Positions 33,890 through 42,860 of a stretch of 64,000 nucleotides of DNA are shown piece by piece (positions within the stretch are counted from its first letter, which is position 1; the number at the start of each line of letters is the position of its first letter). Both the position numbers and the translations under genes were made by a program. The stretch is from UBA6918 sp040754425 (GTDB lineage Bacteria; Pseudomonadota; Gammaproteobacteria; Burkholderiales; Thiobacillaceae), in assembly GCA_040754425.1 (NCBI GenBank), contig JBFMCR010000044.1, forward strand, positions 1-64,000. Reading direction: 5' to 3'. The notes under the pieces were generated by a model that did not search any database, was not told the origin of the DNA, and saw nothing but the letters and a program-made list of their open reading frames with translations.

Positions 33890-35125
33890 TTAACGTTTGC
33901 GGTCGAGGAAGCGGCCGATACGGCCCATCGCTTCGCGCAGATCTTCTTCGTGCGGCAGGAAGACTACGCGGATGTGGTCGGGATGCGGCCAGTTGAAGCC
34001 GGTGCCCTGCACGACCAGAACTCTTTCCTCTTCCAGCATTTCCAGGATGAATTGCTGGTCGTTGCGGATGGGATAGAGCTTGGGATCGAGCCTCGGGAAC
34101 AGATACATCGCCGCCTGCGGCTTCACGCACGAGACGCCGGGAATCCGGGTGAGCAGATCCCAGGCGAGGTCGCGCTGGCGCGCCAGCCTGCCGCCCGGCG
34201 CCACCAGGTCGTTGATGCTCTGGTAGCCGCCCAGCGCGGTCTGGATGCCATACTGGCCCGGCACGTTGGAGCACAGGCGCATGGAGGCAAGGATGTTAAG
34301 ACCCTCGATGTAGTCCCTGGCATGCCGCTTGTCGCCGGAGATCACCAGCCAGCCGGCACGATAACCGCAGGCGCGATAGTTCTTCGACAGGCCGTTGAAG
34401 GTGACGATCAGCACATCGTCGGCCAGCGCGGCGATCGAGGTGTGCGTGGCACCGTCGTACAGCACCTTGTCGTAGATCTCGTCGGCGTAGATGATGAGCT
34501 GGTGCCGGCGCGCGATTTCGACGATTTCCTTCAGCAGCTCGTCCGGATACAGCGCACCCGTCGGGTTGTTGGGGTTGATCACCACGATGGCGCGCGTGTT
34601 GGGCGTGATCTTGGCCCTGATGTCGGCAAGGTCAGGCAGCCAGCCCGCGCCCTCGTCGCACAGGTAATGGCGCGGCGTGCCGCCGCCCAGGCTCACCGCC
34701 GCCGTCCACAGCGGATAGTCCGGCGCCGGCACCAGCACCTCGTCGCCGTTGTTCAAGAGCGCCTGCATGGCCATCACGATCAGCTCGGACACGCCGTTGC
34801 CGACGATGATGTCGTCCACATCCACACCCTTTATGCCTTTTTGCTGGGTATAGTGCATGATCGCCTTGCGCGCCGAGAACAGGCCCTTGGATTCGCTGTA
34901 GCCCGAGGCATTCTGCATGTTGCGGATCACGTCCTGGACAATTTCCTCCGGCGCCTCGAAGCCGAAAGGCGCGGGATTGCCGATGTTGAGCTTGATGATG
35001 CGCTGGCCTTCTTCCTCCATCTGGCGCGCGCGCGCCATCACCGGCCCGCGGATGTCGTAGCAGACGCTTTCCAGCTTGCCGGATTTCTTCACGGGCCTCA
35101 GCATCGGCGCCCCTGCATCATTCAT
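33890..35125 (-). CDS. alaA: Glutamate-pyruvate aminotransferase AlaA-type
   Basis: This 411-residue class I PLP aminotransferase closely resembles E. coli AlaA (YfbQ): KLESVCYDIRGPVMARARQM, IIKLNIGNPAPFGFEAPEEI, VPAPDYPLWTAAVSLGGG, VINPNNPTGALYPDELL, and PLP-lysine in TFNGLSKNYRACGYRAGW. It would convert pyruvate and glutamate to alanine. It lies 97 nt before hom on the same strand, so amino-acid genes cluster here. Confidence 0.92.
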   Translation of the reverse strand: MNDAGAPMLRPVKKSGKLESVCYDIRGPVMARARQMEEEGQRIIKLNIGNPAPFGFEAPEEIVQDVIRNMQNASGYSESKGLFSARKAIMHYTQQKGIKGVDVDDIIVGNGVSELIVMAMQALLNNGDEVLVPAPDYPLWTAAVSLGGGTPRHYLCDEGAGWLPDLADIRAKITPNTRAIVVINPNNPTGALYPDELLKEIVEIARRHQLIIYADEIYDKVLYDGATHTSIAALADDVLIVTFNGLSKNYRACGYRAGWLVISGDKRHARDYIEGLNILASMRLCSNVPGQYGIQTALGGYQSINDLVAPGGRLARQRDLAWDLLTRIPGVSCVKPQAAMYLFPRLDPKLYPIRNDQQFILEMLEEERVLVVQGTGFNWPHPDHIRVVFLPHEEDLREAMGRIGRFLDRKR

Positions 35126-35169
35126 GGATTTTTCCCGAAAATGCCCCGAAAATCAGAGCTCAAAGGAGT

Positions 35170-35586
35170 ATGATTTTACTTGACCCGTACCAAGGCGGCA
35201 AACGGAAACACGCATTGAAACTGCATCTCAATAGCGCCGACGGCGCTTATCTTTTCACCGGCTACGGCGAGGACCACGTGCTGGTCAACGACCGGCGCCT
35301 GGACTTCGGCCTGGTGGTCGGCCCCGCCCTGCTGGAGCGGGAAATTTTTCGCGGTCTGGTATTCGAATCGCTGGAAACCGGCCATTTCGAATGGCTGCGT
35401 GCGCAAGGCGCGGAAATCGTCCTGCTCGGCACCGGCGCGAGGCTGCGTTTTCCCCACCCCTCGCTCACCCGTCCCCTGATCGAAGCCGGCATCGGCCTGG
35501 AGGTCATGGACACGGGCGCCGCCTGCCGCACCTACAACCTGCTGGCCTCCGAAGGGCGCAAGGTGCTGGTGGCGATACTGGCCTGA
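35170..35586 (+). CDS. Mth938-like (DUF498/NDUFAF3 fold) protein
   Basis: The product has up to 138 residues of the Mth938-like family: YLFTGYGEDHVLVNDRRLD, PEIVLLGTG-like AEIVLLGTGARLRFPHPSL, GIGLEVMDTGAACRTYNLL. Family members usually begin MKLHL, which here corresponds to TTG 35215, so the first 15 residues from ATG 35170 may not be translated; the SD before that ATG is too close. Mitochondrial relatives assist complex I assembly; the bacterial role is unknown. Confidence 0.85.
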   Translation: MILLDPYQGGKRKHALKLHLNSADGAYLFTGYGEDHVLVNDRRLDFGLVVGPALLEREIFRGLVFESLETGHFEWLRAQGAEIVLLGTGARLRFPHPSLTRPLIEAGIGLEVMDTGAACRTYNLLASEGRKVLVAILA

Positions 35587-35590
35587 GCGT

Positions 35591-36253
35591 TTACCTTGCA
35601 AGTCCTTCCATCACGTCGCGGAAGGAGTGGATTGCCTCGAATTCCTCGGGGTCTTTTTCCGGCAGTTTGGTGTCCGGGTATCTCACCGCCAGCAGGTGCG
35701 CGATGCCGTAAGCCTGGGCGCTGCGCAGCACCGGCAGGCTGTCGTCCACGAGCAAAGTTGTCTCGGGGTCGAAGGGCTCGCGTTCCTGCAGCCTGATCCA
35801 GAATGCCGGATTTTCCTTGGGAAGGCCAAGGTCGTGTGAGGTGTGCAGCGCGTCGAAGCAGCTTTCCAACCCGGTCTTGCGCATTTTCAGTTCCAGGCTT
35901 TTGCGATGGGCGTTGGTGACCAGCGCCACACGCTTGCCGGCCGCGCGCGCGGCCTTGAGAAACTCGGGCACGTCGGGGTGGATGGCGATGAGGTGCGCGA
36001 CTTCCTCCTTCAGTTCGGCGATGTTTAGGCCCAGTTCGCAGCTCCAGAAGTCCACGCAGTACCACTCGAGCGTGCCGGCACGGTGATGGTAGCGGCCGGC
36101 GAGTTCCCGCTTCGCCTCATCGAGGGTGATTTTCCGTTTCTCCGCAAACCGCATCGGCACGTGCTCACGCCAGAAATGGTTGTCGTAGTAGAGGTCCAGC
36201 AGGGTGCCGTCCATGTCGAGCAGGACGGTCCGGATGCGCGCCCAGTTCAACAT
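35591..36253 (-). CDS. HAD-superfamily nucleotidase, YrfG-like
   Basis: The 220-residue HAD phosphatase has motif I LLDMDGTLLDL, motif II VALVTNAHRKSLELKM, and motif III/IV PKENPAFW with TTLLVDDSLPVLRSA. YYDNHFWREHVPMRFAEKR is characteristic of the GMP/IMP 5'-nucleotidase YrfG group. Its ATG overlaps the rpoS stop by one base (TGATG-type junction), so it is the last gene of the surE-pcm-nlpD-rpoS unit. Confidence 0.9.
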   Translation of the reverse strand: MLNWARIRTVLLDMDGTLLDLYYDNHFWREHVPMRFAEKRKITLDEAKRELAGRYHHRAGTLEWYCVDFWSCELGLNIAELKEEVAHLIAIHPDVPEFLKAARAAGKRVALVTNAHRKSLELKMRKTGLESCFDALHTSHDLGLPKENPAFWIRLQEREPFDPETTLLVDDSLPVLRSAQAYGIAHLLAVRYPDTKLPEKDPEEFEAIHSFRDVMEGLAR

Positions 36254-37200
36254 CAGAACAGGTGGTCTTTCAACACGCCCTTGCGGCGCAAAAGCTGACG
36301 CAGCACGCGCAAGGCCTCCATCTGGATCTGGCGCACGCGCTCGCGCGTGACCTTGAGGTCGGCGGCCAGGTCTTCGAGGGTGGCGATTTCATTGTTGTTG
36401 ATGCCGAAACGTCGCTCGATGACCCAGCGCTGCTTGTCGTTCAGCTGATCCAGCCATTCGTGCACGTGGTGCTCGATTTCCGCGTGCTGCAACATGTCCT
36501 CGGGCATGTCGGCATTGTCGTCGGCAATGGCCTCGCCCAGCGAGAGATTGGGATCGATGTCGAGCGGCGCATCGAGCGAGGCCACGCGCTCGTTCAGCGC
36601 CATCACGCGCCGCACCTCCTCCACTTCGAAGCCGGTCAGACTGGCGATGTCCTCAAAGCTCGGGTCGGTGATGCCATGGGTTTCCAGGTGGCGCTGGGCA
36701 CGCAGGAACACATTGAGCTCCTTGATCACGTGCACCGGCAGGCGGATGGTACGCGACTGGTTCATGATGGCGCGCTCGATGTTCTGGCGTATCCACCAGG
36801 TGGCGTAGGTGGAAAAGCGGAAGCCGCGTTCGGGATCGAACTTTTCCAGCGCATGGATGAGGCCGAGGTTGCCCTCTTCCACCAGGTCGAGCAGGGTCAG
36901 GCCGCGATTGGCGTAGTGTTTGGCGATGTTCACCACCAGCCGCAGGTTGTGTTCGATCATTTTCTGGCGCGCTTCGAAGTCCCCGTCGCGGGTGCGGCGC
37001 GCGAGCTCCACTTCCTGCTCCGGCGTCAGCAGCGCGGACTGGCCGATTTCGTTGAGATAAAGCTGGGTGACATCGATCTGGACGTCGAAATCATCGACGA
37101 CATAGCCCTCGACGGATTCCTGTGTGGGAAGCTCGTCGTTTCCGGCTGCCTCCTCGATCTCGTCATCCTGTTCATCGATCGGCTCGTCTTGTCGGCTCAT
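36253..37200 (-). CDS. rpoS: RNA polymerase sigma factor RpoS
   Basis: The 315-residue stationary-phase sigma factor has region 1.2 QLYLNEIGQSALLTPEQEVE, region 2 (NLRLVVNIAKHYANRGLTLL, STYATWWIRQNIERAIM), region 3 and region 4.2 (LKVTRERVRQIQMEALRVL). The acidic 45-residue N-terminus lacks the long region 1.1 of RpoD. The location behind nlpD with ATGA overlap is the conserved rpoS context; in E. coli the main rpoS promoter lies inside nlpD. Confidence 0.97.
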   Translation of the reverse strand: MSRQDEPIDEQDDEIEEAAGNDELPTQESVEGYVVDDFDVQIDVTQLYLNEIGQSALLTPEQEVELARRTRDGDFEARQKMIEHNLRLVVNIAKHYANRGLTLLDLVEEGNLGLIHALEKFDPERGFRFSTYATWWIRQNIERAIMNQSRTIRLPVHVIKELNVFLRAQRHLETHGITDPSFEDIASLTGFEVEEVRRVMALNERVASLDAPLDIDPNLSLGEAIADDNADMPEDMLQHAEIEHHVHEWLDQLNDKQRWVIERRFGINNNEIATLEDLAADLKVTRERVRQIQMEALRVLRQLLRRKGVLKDHLF

Positions 37201-38087
37201 TTGCGCTCCGGCAGGTATTTCAACGGATCCAGCGGTTTTCCATACTGGCGAACTTCAAAATGCAATTTGACTTGGTCGCTGTCGGTATCGCCCATCTCGG
37301 CAATTTTCTGGCCGCCTTTCACCCAGTCGCCCTCTTTCGCCAGCAGTGTCTGGTTGTGCGCATAGGCGGTCAGAAATTCGTCTGAATGCTTGACGATGAG
37401 CATTTTTCCGTAGCCGCGCAAGCCCTCGCCGCTGTACACTACCTTGCCCGGCGCCGTGGCGAGCACCGGAGAATTGCGTTCGCCGGCGATGTCGATGCCC
37501 TTGCCTCCGCCCTGGCCAAATGTGCCGACGAGCTTCCCGTTTGCCGGCCAGCGCCACGCATCCCCGCCTCCATCCGCGGACTCGGCCGCAACGCTCGGCG
37601 ACGGTTCCGCGGGCTTTTTCGGCCCCGCAAGCGACAGCGGTTTCGGCGCCGATACCTCGGCCCAGTTGGCTTCGCTGTATGGCAGGCGTTGCGCCTTGGG
37701 CTCGGTGAGCAAGGGCGCCGTCTCTCCCAACGGCTTGAGCTTGAGCGGGGCGGTCTCTCGCATCGGCAGCGTCTCCACCCCTTTGGCCCGGTTCACCGCG
37801 GCATCAGGCGAGGTAAGCCGCAAAACCTGGCCGACCTTTATGACATCGGGCGATTCGAGATTGTTCCAGGCGGCAAGCTCACGATAATCCAGGCCATTGG
37901 CGAAAGCGATGGCATAGAGCGTGTCGCCCTTTTGCACGACGTACTGCCCCGACTCGGGCCTGGGAGCGGGCTTGGTTTTGGCGACACTCCGGGCAGCGGC
38001 CTGGGTCTTGTCCTTGATTGGCGCAAAGCCGGGCCCCTCGCAACCGCCCAGCACCAGCAGGATGAGCACGACGGGAACCAGCTTCAC
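37197..38087 (-). CDS. nlpD: LysM/M23 lipoprotein NlpD
   Basis: The 296-residue lipoprotein has lipobox LGGC (Cys16), LysM domain YVVQKGDTLYAIAFANGLDY (about 47-92), a proline-rich linker and a C-terminal M23 peptidase fold (about 180-290). The zinc-binding HxxxD of active M23 enzymes is replaced by GKGIDIAG, so it should be a non-catalytic amidase activator, as NlpD is. It overlaps pcm by 4 bp upstream and rpoS by 4 bp downstream. Confidence 0.95.
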   Translation of the reverse strand: MKLVPVVLILLVLGGCEGPGFAPIKDKTQAAARSVAKTKPAPRPESGQYVVQKGDTLYAIAFANGLDYRELAAWNNLESPDVIKVGQVLRLTSPDAAVNRAKGVETLPMRETAPLKLKPLGETAPLLTEPKAQRLPYSEANWAEVSAPKPLSLAGPKKPAEPSPSVAAESADGGGDAWRWPANGKLVGTFGQGGGKGIDIAGERNSPVLATAPGKVVYSGEGLRGYGKMLIVKHSDEFLTAYAHNQTLLAKEGDWVKGGQKIAEMGDTDSDQVKLHFEVRQYGKPLDPLKYLPERK

Positions 38088-38740
38088 GAAACCCCCGGCA
38101 GCAAGGGCACGAATTTGACGGCTTCGAGTCTTTCTTCCTGGAACTCGTTGCCTTTGCGGGTCACCGCCAGCAGTACCTGGCTGTCGTCGCCCAGGGGCAT
38201 CACCAGACGGCCGCCATCGGACAGCTGGGTCTTGAGCATTTCCGGCACCGCCGGGAAAGCTGCGGCAATGACGATGGCATCATAGGGCGCGCCCTCGGCA
38301 TAGCCCTGCATGCCATCGCCATGTTTGAGCTTGATGTTGGAAAGCCGCAGTTCGCGCTGGCGCCTGCGCGTCTGGCCGACCAGCGCCGCGATGCGCTCGA
38401 TGCCGACCACCTCGCGCGCCACCTGCGCCAGCACTGCGGCCTGGTAGCCGCAGCCGGTGCCGACCTCGAGCACGCGCTGCAGTTCGCGGCCGTTGCGCGC
38501 CAGTTCGGTCATCCGCGCGACGATGTAGGGATTGGAAATGGTCTGGCCGAAGCCGATCGGCAGTGCGGTGTCTTCATAGGCTCGGCTGGCGAGCGCCTCG
38601 TCGATGAAGAGGTGACGCGGTACCGTACCCATGGCTGCCAGCACCATGGTGTCCGTTATGCCCTGCTCGCGCAGCCGCTCCACCATGCGGCTGCGCGTGC
38701 GCGCGGAAGTCATGCCGATGCCGGCGCGGGTATTAATCAT
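38084..38740 (-). CDS. pcm: Protein-L-isoaspartate O-methyltransferase
   Basis: This 218-residue SAM enzyme starts protein isoaspartate repair. Seen are IGFGQTISNPYIVARMTEL, the SAM motif VLEVGTGCGYQAAVLAQVA, and PYDAIVIAAAFPAVPEML with GGRLVMPLG. It overlaps surE by 8 bp and nlpD by 4 bp. Confidence 0.96.
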   Translation of the reverse strand: MINTRAGIGMTSARTRSRMVERLREQGITDTMVLAAMGTVPRHLFIDEALASRAYEDTALPIGFGQTISNPYIVARMTELARNGRELQRVLEVGTGCGYQAAVLAQVAREVVGIERIAALVGQTRRRQRELRLSNIKLKHGDGMQGYAEGAPYDAIVIAAAFPAVPEMLKTQLSDGGRLVMPLGDDSQVLLAVTRKGNEFQEERLEAVKFVPLLPGVS

Positions 38741-39476
38741 TCAACCACCCTCGCATGCCATCCATCTGGGCATAACGCGTAAGGTCGATCTGCAAGGGCG
38801 TGATCGACACGATGCCATTGGCCACGGCATGAAAATCCGTGCCCTCGCCGGCATCCTGGGCCAGCCCCGCGGCGCCCACCCAGTACACCGTCTGCCCGCG
38901 CGGATTCACCGATTTCAGTACCGGCTCGGCTTTGTGCCGCTTGCCGAGGCGCGTGATTTCGAATCCCTTCAACTCGTTTTGCGGCAAATCCGGTACGTTG
39001 ACGTTAAGCAGCGTCGCTTCCCGCCAGGGATTGCGCTGGTATTTGCGCACCAGTTCCACCACCACCCCGGCAGCGGTTCCGAAATGCGCGCCATGATGGC
39101 CGGCGAGCGAAACCGCAATGGAAGGGATACCGAGCAGGAAACCTTCGGTCGCGGCCGCCACTGTGCCCGAGTAGATGGTGTCGTCGCCCATGTTGGCGCC
39201 GTGATTGATGCCGGAGATGACCATGTCGGGCAGATGATCGAGCATGCCGGTGACGGCAAGGTGAACGCAATCGGTCGGTGTGCCGTTGACGAAGTAGTAG
39301 CCGGAAGGCGCCTGCCGCAGCATGAGCGGGCGGTCGAGCGTGAGCGAGTTGCTGGCGCCGCTGCGATCGCGCTCGGGTGCGACCACCGTCACATCGGCCA
39401 GCGGCTCCAGGGCTTTGGCCAGCGCCGCCAGGCCCGGCGCGAAATAGCCATCATCGTTGCTCAGCAGTATTCGCAT
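38733..39476 (-). CDS. surE: 5'/3'-nucleotidase SurE
   Basis: The 247-residue metal-dependent nucleotidase/exopolyphosphatase has metal ligands Asp8-Asp9 in ILLSNDDGYFAPG, plus APERDRSGASNSLTL and VISGINHGANMGDDTIYSGT. It is the first gene of the surE-pcm-nlpD-rpoS unit. A terminator directly upstream separates it from tRNA-Pro. Confidence 0.97.
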   Translation of the reverse strand: MRILLSNDDGYFAPGLAALAKALEPLADVTVVAPERDRSGASNSLTLDRPLMLRQAPSGYYFVNGTPTDCVHLAVTGMLDHLPDMVISGINHGANMGDDTIYSGTVAAATEGFLLGIPSIAVSLAGHHGAHFGTAAGVVVELVRKYQRNPWREATLLNVNVPDLPQNELKGFEITRLGKRHKAEPVLKSVNPRGQTVYWVGAAGLAQDAGEGTDFHAVANGIVSITPLQIDLTRYAQMDGMRGWLND

Positions 39477-39506
39477 GGTCTTTGTTGAATGATGCTGAAG
39501 CGGAAA

Positions 39507-39537
39507 TAAAAAAGCCGCAGGTCATGCGGCTGATTTT
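39507..39537 (-). terminator. Rho-independent terminator after tRNA-Pro
   Basis: Read on the minus strand: AGCCGCA-TGACC-TGCGGCT followed by TTTTTATTT. It lies between tRNA-Pro and surE, both on the minus strand. Confidence 0.8.
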
Positions 39538-39601
39538 ACAACGATGCCGAAGAATTCCTCGCATGCATGCAGTGAAATTTCGGCCCTGGTATAGGGAGAA
39601 A

Positions 39602-39678
39602 TGGTCGGGGCGAGAAGATTCGAACTTCCGACCCCCTGCACCCCATGCAGGTGCGCTACCAGGCTGCGCTACGCCCCG
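39602..39678 (-). tRNA. tRNA-Pro (GGG)
   Basis: This 77-nt cloverleaf has acceptor CGGGGCG/CGCCCCG, D-arm GCGC/GCGC, anticodon arm CCTGC-ATGGGGT-GCAGG with anticodon GGG, T-arm GGAAG-TTCGAAT-CTTCT, and encoded CCA. It follows the ihfA-merR genes, a common betaproteobacterial location. Confidence 0.97.
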
Positions 39679-39732
39679 ACGAAGCGCGAGATTGTACCAG
39701 AGTTTCGCGCGGAAAATGAATCACTTCGGGAA

Positions 39733-40107
39733 TTACTTCGACAATAAATCGCGAATCGCGATCAGCTCCGCACGCAATTCATGCATGGACATGGTGCTGC
39801 CGGCCGCACCGGCTGCGGACGCGTTCTCTTCCGGCGCATCGAGCTTGTTGCGCGCACCGCTGATGGTAAAGCCCTCTTCGTACAGCAGCTGGCGGATGCG
39901 CCGGATCAACAGCACTTCATGGCGCTGATAATAACGGCGGTTGCCGCGGCGCTTGACCGGCTTGAGCTGGGAAAATTCCTGCTCCCAGTAGCGCAGCACA
40001 TGCGGCTTGACCGCACACAGCTCGGCGACTTCGCCTATGGTGAAATAGCGCTTGGGCGGGATCGGAGGAAGATCACTCGGGCTGGCGGTCTCCGCCATGT
40101 TCGGCAT
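39733..40107 (-). CDS. MerR-family transcriptional regulator
   Basis: The 124-residue protein has a MerR winged helix at about 20-90: RYFTIGEVAELCAVKPHVLR, YWEQEFSQLKPVKRRGNRRY, VLLIRRIRQLLYEEGFTISG. There is no metal-binding cysteine pair, so it is not a metal sensor. Starts are ATG 40107 or ATG 40098; both overlap the 3' end of ihfA. The pairing with ihfA is conserved among betaproteobacteria; the target is unknown. Confidence 0.92.
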   Translation of the reverse strand: MPNMAETASPSDLPPIPPKRYFTIGEVAELCAVKPHVLRYWEQEFSQLKPVKRRGNRRYYQRHEVLLIRRIRQLLYEEGFTISGARNKLDAPEENASAAGAAGSTMSMHELRAELIAIRDLLSK

Positions 40108-40387
40108 CCTCCACCATCACCTTGAGTTTCTGGCTGGCGTGAAAAGTCACTACACGCCGCGCCGAGATGGGCATTTCTTCCCCGGTTTTCGGATTGCGTC
40201 CGGGGCGTTGGGGTTTTTCACGGCACTGAAAATTGCCGAATCCGGAAAGTTTCACGGTATCGCCGGCCTCCAGGGCGTTGCGGATTTCCTCGAAGAACGA
40301 TTCCACCATGTCCTTGGCTTCGCGTTTATTGAGTCCCACATTTTCAAAAAGCAAATCGGCGAGTTCTGCTTTGGTCAGGGTCGTCAT
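40073..40387 (-). CDS. ihfA: Integration host factor alpha subunit
   Basis: This 104-residue DNA-bending protein has ELADLLFENVGLNKREAKDM, ALEAGDTVKLSGFGNFQCRE and the DNA-inserting RPGRNPKTGEEMPISARRVV arm. It begins 13 nt after pheT, as in the pheST-ihfA operon of many proteobacteria. The C-terminal tail extends about 5 residues beyond the E. coli protein and overlaps the merR start. Confidence 0.97.
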   Translation of the reverse strand: MTTLTKAELADLLFENVGLNKREAKDMVESFFEEIRNALEAGDTVKLSGFGNFQCREKPQRPGRNPKTGEEMPISARRVVTFHASQKLKVMVEDAEHGGDRQPE

Positions 40388-40400
40388 GATCTTGTTTGGA

Positions 40401-42755
40401 TTAGGCCCGAAGTTTCGCCCCATGCCGGCTTGTCACGGCTTCGGCGATTTTCGCCACTGCCGCCTCCACTTCCGGTTCCGTGAGGGTACGTTCAGTATCT
40501 TGCATAACTATCCGGAAAGCAAGGCTTTTTTGTCCGGCCGGCACCCCTTGCCCCTGGTAGAGATCGAACACTTCCAGTTCCTGCACGATGGGGGCGGCCG
40601 CCTCGCGCATGGTCGCCAGAACGTCGCTCACAGCCAGGGTCCGGTCGACCAGGAATGCCAGGTCGCGGCGCACCGAGGGGAAGCGGGCGATGGCGCGATG
40701 ACGCGGCAAGACCGCCTCAGCCAATGCGTCGAGTTCCAGTTCGAACACGACGGGCGAAGCAGGCAGGTCGAACTTCTGCGCCAGCTTGTGGTGCAAGGTA
40801 CCGAGCCAGCCCACCGGTTTTTCGTTCAGCACGAGTTGCGCCGTCTGTCCCGGATGCAGGGCAGGATGACTGGCCTTGACGAACTCCAGAACACCACCCG
40901 GAAGCTGCTCCAGGTCTCCCTTGACGTCATAGAAATCGATCGGACGCAACGCCACCCCCCACTGTTCGTCGAAAGCCGGGCCATGGCAAAGGCCTGCCAG
41001 TCGCATGGGCTGGCGCAGCCCGTCGGCTTCCTGCAGATAGGCGCGGCCCAGTTCGAACAGGCGTACGCGCGTCTGCTGGCGATTGAGGTTGTGGCTGAGC
41101 GCGTTCAGCAATCCGCCCCACAGTGTGGTGCGCATGGCCGCCATCTGGCTGGCGATGGGGTTTTGCAGGAACATCGGCGCCACGCCGCCGGACAAGGCCG
41201 CTTCCCAATCGGGATCGACGAAGCTGTAGGTTACGACTTCCTGGTAATCGCGGCCTACCAGATAGTCGCGGAATTTCGCATGGTCGAGCCGCGCCTCGGG
41301 CTGCGGCAGCATGCTCGCCGGCGCGCGCGGCGTACGGGCTTCGATCCGGTCGTAGCCATGCAGGCGAGCGATTTCCTCGATGAGGTCTTCCTCGATGGCA
41401 AGGTCGAAGCGGTAGCTGGGCGGCGTGACCTGCCAAGCCTCCCCCGACTCTTTCAGGGTCAGACCGAGACGCTCCAGGTACGACTTCATGGCGGATGCCG
41501 GCATATCCATGCCCAGCACGCGCAGCACGCGCTGCGGCCGCAGGGAAACGGGTTGGCGCCCGGGCAGTTTGGCGGTTCGCTCGATCACGGCACCGGGCTG
41601 TCCACCGCAGATTTCCAACATCAGTTTGGTGGCCCGCTCCATCGCCATCAGGGTATTGGCGTAATCGACACCGCGCTCGAAGCGGTGCGAGGAATCGGTG
41701 GAAAGCCCCAGGCGGCGGGCACGGCCGGCAATCGCCTCGGGGCTGAAATAGGCCGCTTCCAGCAGGATATCGGCGGTTTCTTCCCCCACTGCGGCAGACG
41801 CCCCGCCCATGATGCCGGCAAGCGCCACCGGGCCGTTGCCATCGGCGATGACCAGCATGTCGCCGGCCAGATCGACGGTCTGCCCGTTGAGCAGGACGAG
41901 TTTCTCGCCAGGCCGGGCCCAACGTACCTGGATACCGCCTTTGAGCCTGGCCAGATCAAAAGCATGCATGGGCTGGCCCAGTTCCAGCAGCACGTAATTG
42001 GTGATGTCGACCGGCGCCGAAATGGTCCGGATGCCGCTGCGCTCAAGACGCATGGCCATCCACAGCGGCGTTTCCGCCTTGGGATCGATGCCCTTGATGA
42101 TGCGGCCCAGATAGCGCGGGCAGGCCTCCTTGGCCGGCACGTCCACGTCCAGGGTGTCGTAGACTTCCTTCATCACCGGCGCCTGCGACGGCAAATAGGC
42201 CTTGGCCCCGGTGATGGCAGAAACCTCGCGTGCAAGGCCGATGAGACTCAGGCAGTCGGCACGGTTGGGGGTGAGCTTCAGCGTAATGAGCCTGTCATCC
42301 AGCAACAGGTAGGTGCGGATGTCCGCTCCCACGGGCGCATCTGCCGGCAGCACCAGCAGGCCCTCCGCCTTGTCCTCGAGGCCGATCTCGCCGGCGCTGC
42401 AAAGCATGCCGGCGGACTCGACACCGCGCACCCTGGCCTGCCTGATTTCCATCTGCGGCAGCTTCGCGCCCACGCGCGCGCAGGGCACTTTCTGGCCGAC
42501 CGCGACATTGGGCGCGCCGCACACGATCTGCAAAGGCTCGGCCTCGCCTACATCGACCTTGCATACGCGCAGGCGGTCTGCATCGGGATGTGGCACGACC
42601 GCCAGCACTTCCGCCACCACCACCCCGGTAAAAGGCGGTGCAGCCGGTTCCACCGCTTCCACTTCAAGTCCTGCCATGGTCAGTCGATGGGCAAGTTCGG
42701 GCGTGGACAATTGCGGATTGACGAGGGTGCGGAGCCAGGATTCGGGAAATTGCAT
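40401..42755 (-). CDS. pheT: Phenylalanyl-tRNA synthetase beta subunit
   Basis: The 784-residue protein has MQFPESWLRTLVNPQLSTPE, an N-terminal tRNA-binding OB domain (VVVAEVLAVVPHPDADRLRV, CGAPNVAVGQKVPCARVGA), the B3/B4 editing domain, B5, a catalytic-like core and a C-terminal anticodon-binding FDX domain (PSVRRDLAFLVDRTLAVSDV). Start ATG 42755 follows pheS by about 105 nt, which contains a repeat hairpin. Confidence 0.97.
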   Translation of the reverse strand: MQFPESWLRTLVNPQLSTPELAHRLTMAGLEVEAVEPAAPPFTGVVVAEVLAVVPHPDADRLRVCKVDVGEAEPLQIVCGAPNVAVGQKVPCARVGAKLPQMEIRQARVRGVESAGMLCSAGEIGLEDKAEGLLVLPADAPVGADIRTYLLLDDRLITLKLTPNRADCLSLIGLAREVSAITGAKAYLPSQAPVMKEVYDTLDVDVPAKEACPRYLGRIIKGIDPKAETPLWMAMRLERSGIRTISAPVDITNYVLLELGQPMHAFDLARLKGGIQVRWARPGEKLVLLNGQTVDLAGDMLVIADGNGPVALAGIMGGASAAVGEETADILLEAAYFSPEAIAGRARRLGLSTDSSHRFERGVDYANTLMAMERATKLMLEICGGQPGAVIERTAKLPGRQPVSLRPQRVLRVLGMDMPASAMKSYLERLGLTLKESGEAWQVTPPSYRFDLAIEEDLIEEIARLHGYDRIEARTPRAPASMLPQPEARLDHAKFRDYLVGRDYQEVVTYSFVDPDWEAALSGGVAPMFLQNPIASQMAAMRTTLWGGLLNALSHNLNRQQTRVRLFELGRAYLQEADGLRQPMRLAGLCHGPAFDEQWGVALRPIDFYDVKGDLEQLPGGVLEFVKASHPALHPGQTAQLVLNEKPVGWLGTLHHKLAQKFDLPASPVVFELELDALAEAVLPRHRAIARFPSVRRDLAFLVDRTLAVSDVLATMREAAAPIVQELEVFDLYQGQGVPAGQKSLAFRIVMQDTERTLTEPEVEAAVAKIAEAVTSRHGAKLRA

Positions 42756-42771
42756 GTTTAATCCAAAGCCG

Positions 42772-42840
42772 AACAATGAGGACAAGAGGACAGGAGGAAG
42801 GCTACTCTCGCTTTACTCATGTCCTCTTGTCCTCTTTGTT
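42772..42840. repeat. Palindromic repeat, family B copy 1 (pheS-pheT gap)
   Basis: Arms 42772-42791 (AACAATGAGGACAAGAGGAC) and 42821-42840 (GTCCTCTTGTCCTCTTTGTT) are inverted repeats matching 19 of 20 positions around a 29-nt spacer. A related element is at 60861-60946. Confidence 0.88.
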
Positions 42841-42860
42841 GAAAGATTTAAATGTCTTTG

